Assembly: GCA_002923335.1 (NCBI GenBank)
Contig: BEHZ01000093.1
Span: 1-6,741, forward strand
Length of the DNA: 6,741 nt
Reading direction: 5' to 3'
DNA from: a bacterium HR23
GTDB lineage: Bacteria; Chloroflexota; Dehalococcoidia; Lucifugimonadales; HRBIN23
Below the pieces are notes generated by a model that was given only the letters and a program-made list of their open reading frames with translations, ran no database searches and had not been told where the DNA came from. The position numbers and the translations under genes are program-made. Shown here piece after piece: positions 6,046-6,741 of this stretch (position 1 is the stretch's first letter; the number at the start of each line of letters is the position of its first letter).

Positions 6046-6741
6046 CCCTGCGCCTCCTTCAGGGCAGAACGGACAGCCCTATACATCACCTCCAGGGGCG
6101 CCGATCGGCCCGTCCACAGTTCAAAGGCCAGTGCCCCCTGGTGCACCAGCATACCCAGGCCTCCCACGGCCCACGCCCCCGCCCGCCGGGCCTCCCGGAG
6201 GAGGGGCGTCTCCTCAGGAGTATAAACCAAGTCGTAAACGAAGGAAGTGGCAGGTATTTCCTCGGCCCGCAAGGGCGTGTGGTCGGCATAGGGCGTGTGG
6301 GCCATGCCCAGAGGGGTGCAATGCACAATAAGGTCTGCCTGGCGTGCCAAGGCGCCCGCTTCCTCCCAAGGAAGGCAGTCCACCGAACAGGACAGGCCAT
6401 AAGAGATATCCTGCGCACGCCGTAGGGTGCGGGCACAAAGGGTGAGGCGTGCTATCCCCGCCTGGGCCAGGGCATAGGCAACCGCCCGGGCGGAACCACC
6501 TGCCCCCAGCACCAGGGCCCGTTTCCCCCGGGGCGAAAAGCCCACCTCCTGCAACGCCCGCAAAAAGCCGGGGGCATCGGTGTTCTCCCCCATGAGGGTG
6601 CCACGGTGATGGAGGATGGTGTTCACCGCGCCAATGGCACGGGCGGTCTCGGTGAGGCCGTCCAGGAAAGCCAACACCCTCTCCTTATGGGGGATGGTAA
6701 CATTGGCCCCTAAGATATGGGCCTCCCGCAGACTTTGGATG
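6042..6741 (-). CDS. aroE: Shikimate 5-dehydrogenase, N-terminus outside window
   Basis: The minus-strand frame is open from the right edge to TGA at 6044-6042, giving 232 complete codons before the stop. The enzyme reduces 3-dehydroshikimate to shikimate with NADPH. Seen, in fragment numbering: NVTIPHK (13-19) with catalytic Lys19; GAVNTI (37-42); GENTDAPGF (51-59) with catalytic Asp55; the Rossmann loop [15 protein letters not shown] (77-91); the cofactor-binding ART in CARTLRRAQ, in place of the common [15 protein letters not shown]; and near the C-terminus [18 protein letters not shown] with the substrate-binding Gln. A GTG at 6677 is internal, not the start, because the catalytic NVTIPHK lies upstream of it. 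Roughly 45 N-terminal residues are missing by comparison with the family. It is the first visible gene of the aroE-aroC-aroKB run and overlaps aroC by 4 bases. Confidence 0.97.
   Translation of the reverse strand, partial: IQSLREAHILGANVTIPHKERVLAFLDGLTETARAIGAVNTILHHRGTLMGENTDAPGFLRALQEVGFSPRGKRALVLGAGGSARAVAYALAQAGIARLTLCARTLRRAQDISYGLSCSVDCLPWEEAGALARQADLIVHCTPLGMAHTPYADHTPLRAEEIPATSFVYDLVYTPEETPLLREARRAGAWAVGGLGMLVHQGALAFELWTGRSAPLEVMYRAVRSALKEAQG
6053..6059 (-). promoter_or_regulatory. Strong ribosome binding site of aroC inside the 3' end of aroE
   Basis: AAGGAGG on the minus strand lies 7 bases before the aroC ATG (6045-6043) and within the last codons of aroE. Together with the ATGA overlap it indicates translational coupling and confirms the aroC start. 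Confidence 0.75.

Noticed and set aside
6675..6677. GTG as the start of aroE
   Set aside because: The frame is open upstream to the window edge and encodes the catalytic NVTIPHK motif there, so the gene simply continues outside the window.

Overview
The window is a GC-rich (by eye roughly two thirds G+C), gene-dense piece of bacterial chromosome. It carries two aromatic amino acid biosynthesis clusters that face each other. No mobile element, CRISPR array, rRNA or tRNA is visible. ATG and GTG starts, good Shine-Dalgarno sites, 4-base ATGA/GTGA-type overlaps and the use of both TGA and TAG as stops indicate a bacterium with the standard code. The zinc-ribbon/B-box-plus-membrane protein and the fused AroK-AroB protein would fit a Chloroflexota-like lineage, but that is only a weak guess; no taxonomic marker is present.

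Left half, plus strand (1-2630): the 3' end of trpC, then complete trpF and trpB, then a small membrane protein with a cysteine-rich N-terminal zinc-finger module whose start overlaps the end of trpB. This is the distal part of a tryptophan operon. trpA, the usual partner directly after trpB, is not here; the membrane protein takes its place. A hairpin followed by seven T's (2651-2679) probably ends the operon.

Middle (2680-3120): a short promoter-like region, then a small coiled-coil gene of unknown function on the plus strand. Its frame is interrupted by an in-frame TAG at codon 93. The same frame then stays open for 32 more codons with matching heptad periodicity, up to a TAA at 3118-3120. 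This looks like a 125-residue protein cut by a single nonsense change, and it is the most unusual thing in the window.

Right half, minus strand (3117-6741), in transcription order: aroE (5' end outside the window), aroC (ATGA overlap with aroE) and a fused aroK-aroB gene. These encode shikimate dehydrogenase, chorismate synthase, and shikimate kinase joined to 3-dehydroquinate synthase. They supply the chorismate from which the left-hand trp genes make tryptophan. The two clusters converge at about 3120 with essentially no intergenic space.

The window is mostly well-known central metabolism, and I see no convincing new multi-gene system. The items worth a second look are the interrupted coiled-coil gene, the zinc-finger membrane protein coupled to trpB without trpA, and the AroK-AroB fusion with its hairpin-containing upstream spacer.
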